The position numbers and the translations under genes are program-made. From Zygnema cylindricum (lineage: Eukaryota; Streptophyta; Zygnematophyceae; Zygnematales; Zygnemataceae), in contig JBBHKE010003373.1 of assembly GCA_037447655.1 (NCBI GenBank), forward strand, positions 102,001 to 166,000: 64,000 nt of DNA, in the 5' to 3' direction. A model generated the notes under the pieces. It searched no databases and had not been told where the DNA came from. It was given only the letters and a program-made list of their open reading frames with translations. Shown here piece by piece: positions 58,031 through 64,000 of the stretch. Each line of letters opens with the position of its first letter. The first letter of the stretch is position 1.

Positions 58031-58985
58031 AGTTGTTTTGAAAAGTCAGTTTCGTGCGTACGAGACAGTTTGCCCGTAACTGCTAATTGGATTTATTATG
58101 GAGGTTTGAATAGATTCACGGATTGGGGGAGAAAACGGATTGATATAATTAAAGTGACGTAAAAGACTCATTGATTGGTGTTTACAAGCTGTGACAAATG
58201 GACGGCAGATCGCGAAGCGATCCGAAATAAAATAAACTGAATAGGCGCCGCCGGTACGGCGGAGCTGCGACGCAGTTAAGTCAACGTAGCTGCGGCTATT
58301 TGTATGATCAAACCTAGCTAGCGCAGCTGCGGATAATATGACTAGGATAGATCTCCAGTAATGATGATTGTACGGTAGTGCTAGCTTAGTAGTTGCTTAG
58401 TGGTAGCTTGGTTCTGACATACGAAGAGTACGGTGTAATATTCTTTACAACAGAGGTTTGTCCTTTTGACTAGTAAGGTTATTAGAGTATGTACAGTATG
58501 GCTGGTATGCCTCCGTACCCTGAGTATAACTTGCAGGACTTAGATTATTTTATGTATCGCAATCAAGTTTATCAGAGCAATGGCAGACTGTTTTCTGCAT
58601 CTTTGACCTGTTGGTGTGATCACTCTGTTTGGTGCTTTCATGTGAAACTTTGTGGAGGTATTCTCTGATATATAATATATATTTGTGTGAAGTTTCATTG
58701 TATTCCAGTATCTCTGTAAGATTCTGTGAGCAGTCTAAGTGGTTAGTTTGTGAAGCTGTCAGCTGTTTTTGTGAAACTCTGGAGCCTATATCTTGTAGAC
58801 GCCATAGTGGATTGAGCTGTAACTTTGAGAGTTTATAGTGTATATGTTATACTGCATATTGCTGCAGTTTGAGGTGATTATGTTCATTGTGGAGTAATCT
58901 GTGCTGTCCGAAACACAGCTGTTTTTGAGGTAGTCTTTGGGTGTTTCCGTGAGTAATCCATGGCTGAAATAGGCTATGGACAACA
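58031..58985 (+). mobile_element. Solo family-C LTR inserted in satellite
   Basis: 955 bp, plus orientation, starting AGTTGTTTTGAAAAG (first base changed from T) and ending GGACAACA. Flanked by ATAAC (58026-58030 and 58986-58990). It includes ATGGCTGAAATAGGCTATGG, the Gag start. Close relative of the LTRs at 38148 and 47630, with several short deletions. Confidence 0.92.
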
Positions 58986-61900
58986 ATAACAAGAATGGTT
59001 ACCTAAGTTACACAAACTATTAGCGATAACAAGAATTGTTACCTATCTTACACAAACTGTTAGCACTAACAAGAATGGTTACCTAACTTACACAAACTGT
59101 TAGCGATAAAAAAATTGTTACTTAAATTACACAAACAGTTAGCGAAAACAAGAATTGTAACCTAAATTACACAAATTTTTAGCGATAGCAAGAATTGTTA
59201 CCTTAATTGCACAAACAATTAGCGATAACAAGAATTGAAACCTCTATTACACAATAAGTTAGCGAAAACATTAATTGTTATCTAAATTACACAAACTGTT
59301 TGAGCTAACAGGAAGTGTTACCTAAAGTACCCAAACTGTTAGCAATAACAAGAATGGTTACCTAACTTATACAAGCGATAACAAAAAATGTTACCTAAAT
59401 TACAAAAACTGTTAGCGATAACAAGAATTGTTACCTAAATTACAAAACAGTTAGCGATAACAAAAATTGTTACCTAAATTACACAACCTGTTAGCGATAA
59501 CAAGAATTGTAACCTAAATTACACAAGTTGTTAGCGATAACAAGAATTTTTACCTAAATTTCAAAAAAAGTTAGCGACAACAAGAATTGTTACCTCTATT
59601 ACACAAACACTTAGCGATAATAAGAATTGTTACCTTAATTAAACAAACTTTTAGCGATAACAAGAATGGTTACCTAACTTAAACAAACTGTTAGCGATAA
59701 CAAGAATTGTAACTTAGATTACACAAACAATTAGCGATAAAAAAATTGTTACTTAAATTACACAAACTGTTAGCGAAAACAATAATTGTAACCTAAATTA
59801 CACAAATTGATAGCGATAACAAGAATGGTTAACTAAGTTACACAAATTGCTAGCGATAACAAGAATGGTTACCTATCTTACACAAACAGTTAGCGATAAC
59901 AGGAATTGTAACCTAAATTACACAAACTGTTAGCGATAACAGGAATTGTAACCTAAATTACACAAATTGTTTGCGATAACAAGAATTGTTACCTATATTA
60001 CACAAAGAGTTAGGGATAACAATAATTGTTACCTAAATTATACAAACTATTAGCGATAACAAGAATTATAACCTAAATTACAGAAATTGTTAGCGAAAAC
60101 AAGAATTGTTACCTAAATAATACAAACAGTTAGCGATAACAAGAATGGTTACCTAAGTTACACAAACTATTAGCAATAACAAGAATTGTTACCTAAAGTA
60201 CACAAACTGTTAGGGATAACAACAATTGTTACCGAATTTACACAAGCTATTAGCCATAACAAGAATTGTTACCTGAATTACACAAAAAGTTTGCGATAAC
60301 AAGAATTGTAACATAAATTACACAAATTATTTGCGATACCAAAAATTGTCACCTAAATTACACATTAGTTAGCGATAACAAGAATTGTCACCTTAATTAC
60401 ACAATTTGTTAGCGATTAATTTTTTTTTTACCTTAATTACACGAACAATTAGCGATAACAAAAATTGTCACCTAAATTACACAAACTGTTAGCAATAACA
60501 AGAATTGTTACCTAAATTACACAAAGTGTTAGCAACAACAAAAATTATTACCTAAACTACACAAACAGTTAGCGATAACAACAATTGTAATCTAAATTAC
60601 ACAAACAGTTAGCGAAAACATGAATTTTTATCAAATTACACAAACTCTTTGAGCTAACAAGAATTGTTACCTAAATTACACAAACTGTTAGCGATAACAG
60701 GAATTGTCAACTAAATTACACAAACAATTAGCGATAACAAAAATTGTTATCTAACTTTCACAAACTGTTAGCGCTAACCCGAATAGTTATCATACTTAGA
60801 CAAACTGTGAGCGATTAAAAGAATTGTAACCAAAATTACACAAATTGTTAGCGATAACAAGAATTATTACCTAAATTACAAAATAGTTAACGATAACTAG
60901 AATTGTTACCTAAATTACACAAACTGTTCGCGATAACATTAATTGTTACTTTAATTAAACAAACTGTTAGCGATAACTAGAATTGTTACCTAAATTACAC
61001 AAACTTTTTGCGATAACAAGAATTGTTACCTAAATTACACAAACAGTTAGCGATAACAGGATTTGTTTAGCTAACTTACACAAACAACTATTGATAACAA
61101 GAATTGTTACCTGAATTACACAAATTGTTAGCGATAACAAGAATTGATACCTAAATTACACAAATTGTTAGCGATAACAAGAATTGTTACCTATATTACA
61201 GAAACGCTTAGCGATAACAAGATTTGTTTAACTAACTTACACAAACTGTTAGCGCTAACAACAATGGTTACCTAACTTACACCATCTGTTAACGATAACA
61301 AGAATGGTTTTCTAAATTACACAAACTGTAAGGGATAAAGCGATGCGAAGCACGGACGTCCCAGGTAGGATTTGAACCTACGGCCAATCGGTTAACAGCC
61401 GAACAAGAATTGTTACCTTAATTATACAATTAGTTAGCAATAACAATAATGGTTACCTAAGTTACACAAATTTTTAGCGATAACATGAAATTGTTATTTA
61501 TCTTACACAAATAGTTAGCGCTAACAAGAATGGATACATAAATTACAAATAAAAATAGCGATAAGAAGAATTGTTACCAAAATTTCACATACAGTTAGCG
61601 ATAATAAGAATTGTGACCTAAAATACACATACCGTTAGCGATAAAAAGATTGTAACCTAACTTACACAAATTGTTAACGATAACAAGAATTGTTACCTTA
61701 ATTATACAATTAGTTAGCAATAACAATAATGGTTACCTAAGTTACACAAATTGTTAGGGATAACATGAATTGATATTTATCTTACACAAAAAGTTAGCGA
61801 TAACAGGAATTGTTATCTGAATTACACAAATTGTTTGCCCTAACAGGAATTGATACCTAACTTACGCAAACCGTTAGCAATAACAATAATGGTTACCTAA

Positions 61901-62769
61901 GTTACACAAATTGTTAGGGATAACATGAATTGTTATTTATCTTACACAAAAAGTTAGCGATAACAGGAATTGTTACCTAACTCACATAACTTGTTAGCGC
62001 TAACAAAAATTGTTACCAAAATTACACAAACTGTTAGCGATAACAAGAATTGTTACCTAAATTACACAAAGAGTTAGCGAAAATAGTAATTGTTACCTAA
62101 GTTACACAAACTTTTAGCGATAACATAAATTGTTACCTAACTTACACAAACTGTATGTGTCAACGGAATTGTAACCTAACTTGCACAAACTCTTAGCGAT
62201 AACAAGAATTGTTACCTAAATTCCACCAACTGTTAGCGATAAGAGGAACTGTTACCTAAATTACGCAAACAATTAGCGATAACAAAGTTGTTACCTATAT
62301 TTCACAAACAGTTAGCGATAACAGGAATTGTTATCTAACAGACACAAACAGTTAGCGCTAACAAGAATGGTTACCTAATTTTGTTGGCAATAAGAATAAT
62401 TGTTACCTAATTAACAAAAACAGTTTGCAATAACAAGAATTGTTACCTAAATTACACAAACAGTTAGGGATAACAAGAATTGTGACCTAAATTACACAAA
62501 CTGTTAGCGATAACAATAATGCTTACTTAACTTACACAAACTGTTAGCGAAAACAGGAATTGTTATCTAACTTACACAAAATGTTAGCGCTAACAAGAAT
62601 TGTTTCCTAAACTACACAAACTGTTAGAGATTACAAGAGTTGTTACCTAAATTAAAAAAACAGTTAGCGATAATAAGAATTATAACCTAAATTATACAAA
62701 TTGTTAGCGATAACAAGAATTGTTACCTAAATTAGACAAACAATTAGGGATAACAAGAATTTTTACTTA
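58986..62769. repeat. 40-bp satellite, block 6
   Basis: About 93 units, mainly the GTTAGCGATAAC subtype with GTTACCTAAATTAC. It contains a tRNA-like insert at 61338-61402 and local duplications (GTTACCTTAATTATACAATT at 61413 and 61693; TTAGGGATAACATGAATTG at about 61755 and 61915). Confidence 0.96.
61338..61402 (-). tRNA. trnN: Fragment of organelle/bacterial-type tRNA-Asn(GUU) inserted in a satellite unit
   Basis: The minus strand carries tRNA sequence from the anticodon arm on: TTCGG-CTGTTAA-CCGAT with anticodon GTT (61394-61396), variable loop, a perfect T arm GTAGG-TTCAAAT-CCTAC (61365-61381), then CTGGGAC plus discriminator G (61357-61364) without encoded CCA, and about 19 bp of non-satellite flank. 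D arm and 5' acceptor strand are missing, so it is not functional. The TTGGCCGTAGGTTCAAATCC part is of bacterial/plastid/mitochondrial rather than typical nuclear form. The satellite unit resumes exactly on both sides. Alternative: nuclear tRNA-Asn pseudogene. Confidence 0.75.
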
Positions 62770-63066
62770 TGTTGTCTTTTGGAAAACGTTCAGTCTCAGA
62801 GCAGCGCAGCAGCGTAACAACTATACAGACAGAGCAGCGCAGCTGCTATACAGGATAGCAGCGCAGCAGCAAAGCTACAACACAAACAAGACAACGCAAC
62901 CACGATTATATTTGATATGGTCAGTACGAACAACGCAGCGTTTGATATTCTTAATGTGATTCTCTATAGGATAGAGCATATGCGATAGATACGATTTTAG
63001 TCAACTTAGTGGGTAACTCAGTGGTAGCTTAGTGAAAGCTTAGTGGTAGCTTGACAAATTAGTGGT
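62770..63066 (+). repeat. 5' LTR of element 5, 3' part deleted
   Basis: About 297 bp of U3. It contains a GATTATATTTGATATGG box (about 62901) and CAGTGGTAGCTTAGTG repeats. It ends at TTAGTGGT, where family-B LTRs continue for several hundred bp; here gag sequence CAAGCTCG follows. Confidence 0.82.
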
Positions 63067-64000
63067 CAAGCTCGTTCTATTCTGAAATTTTGTATATCTG
63101 AGGACTTAGCTATGTCTCGGATAAAGAAGAAAAAAACAATTGATATCTGGAAATCTCTTTAAAGTGATTATGAAAAGGCCAATGTCCAGGAAGAGCTTCT
63201 ATTGGCTTGAAAAATTTGGGACTATAAGTACACTGGCGGTACAATGGCAGAATATTCTAACAAATTTCGTATCCTTGTAGATGCACATGCTTGTGCAGGG
63301 GGGGTGCTTCCTCTGTTTCAACAATCAACATTGCTCATGAGGGGTCTCCCTCGTAGTATGAAAGGAGCATCTGGCATGCTCAAACAGAAAGATAAAGCTA
63401 GCTGGACTTTACAATTAGCCATCAATATTTTACTAGAGGAGGAAGCTACATCTAATATTCTCAATGTTGAGCAAGTAGAGGATTTTAATTCATACTTTGG
63501 AAGGAAAGGTCAATTTAATCAGCAACGTAATCAGTTTAACCAGTTCAGACAGTTTAATCAGATTGGAAATAGACAATCAAACAATGCATGTTTTTATTGT
63601 AGTGAGAGAGGTCATGGATACAAATTTTGACCTACACTTAAAAAAGCTAACGATACAGGTTTATACAGGCCGCGGTGGAAACAAAGTCAGTTTTACAAAA
63701 ACTTAACGAGGCCTACACCTCGTGGAAATGGAATGTTTTTAGCTTCTTCATCACTCCAAGACGAGACTCTGACTTTTTATAAGGATGACGACACGGATCT
63801 ATTCGCTATGGCGGCAGCAATGGAGGGCGCGAAGGACCCTGGATGGATTATGGATACAGGAGCGTCAGCCCACATGTGTTCGAACGAGGCCATCTTCAAA
63901 AATATGAAAGCAACGCCAGAGACAAATATTTATTATGTTTGTGGAATGAGTGTCCAAACTCGTGCTATAGGTGATGTGTCATTGCTAGTTGATGTAGAAG
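63067..64000 (+). pseudogene. gag: gag and start of protease of element 5
   Basis: Gag from about residue 57: ARSxLKFCISEDLAMSRI-type sequence, a TAA after IDIWKSL, TGA before KIWDYKYTGGTMAEYSNK, then an open stretch 63244-63630 with LLMRGLPRSMKGASGM, QLAINILLEEEATSN and QFNQ repeats (QFNQQRNQFNQFRQFNQ). The knuckle CFYCSERGHGYKF has lost its last Cys region to a TGA at about 63628. Protease GWIMDTGASAHMC (about 63840-63880) is intact and in the original frame. The start codon is deleted, so no normal product is expected. Confidence 0.88.

Larger units (their letters stand above)
62770..64000 (+). mobile_element. Element 5: family-B copia element cut by the window edge
   Basis: Plus orientation. 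Starts TGTTGTCTTTTGG at 62770 after satellite ending ACTTA (62765-62769). U3 with GCAGCGCAGC repeats and AGTGGTAGCTT repeats is present to about 63066, then joins gag directly, losing the rest of the LTR, the PBS and the Gag start. Gag and protease follow to the window end. Confidence 0.88.

Noticed and set aside
61338-61402. Functional tRNA gene
   Set aside because: The D arm, 5' acceptor strand and start are missing, so only a fragment is called.

Overview
The window is eukaryotic repeat DNA with no host gene I can recognise. About half of it (roughly 32.5 kb, about 810 units) is one AT-rich tandem satellite with a 40-bp period, cut into six blocks (6717-8307, 9149-18416, 24388-25488, 30778-38147, 48598-58030, 58986-62769). 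Each unit carries the perfect palindrome GTTAGCGCTAAC (or the variant GTTAGCGATAAC) and a second dyad, GTTACCTAAC. Almost everything between the blocks is Ty1/copia LTR retrotransposon. Long satellite with nested LTR elements and no genes fits a (peri)centromeric or heterochromatic block. The species cannot be named: the coding relics use the standard code, and the elements appear primed by an initiator-tRNA-Met half-molecule, as in Drosophila copia.

Layout. 1-1078: 5' end (gag start and LTR) of a minus-strand copia element running off the left edge. 1079-1886: unassigned. 1887-6716: decayed family-B element, minus strand, protease deleted. 8308-9148: solo LTR in satellite (TSD GCGCT). 18417-24387: complete but mutated family-A element, minus strand (TSD AAAAT). 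25489-30777: plus-strand element whose two LTRs do not match (TSD ACTTA). 38148-48597: plus-strand family-C element (TSD ATTGT) whose gag is split by a 5'-truncated minus-strand family-B element (39299-44094); its interior also holds a candidate 771-bp inverted-repeat element, three 23-bp palindromes and two or three unrecognised ORFs. 58031-58985: solo family-C LTR (TSD ATAAC). 61338-61402: short insert holding the 3' part of a bacterial/organelle-type tRNA-Asn(GUU). 62770-64000: start of a plus-strand family-B element with a deletion joining its LTR to gag.

The elements share one architecture: LTR ends TGTTG...CAACA, 5-bp target duplications, gag starting inside the 5' LTR about 50-60 nt before its end, a primer-binding site of the GGTTATGGGCCC type that is translated as part of gag, one gag-protease-integrase-RT-RNaseH reading frame, and a purine tract ending GGGGAG or GAGGAG before the 3' LTR. 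None of the copies looks intact: all carry stops, frameshifts, deletions or changed catalytic residues.

The target duplications show that most elements entered a pre-existing array. The array itself carries higher-order duplications (about 0.24, 0.39, 0.59, 1.0 and 2.0-2.4 kb) that suggest unequal exchange, and it changes subfamily near 56.3 kb.
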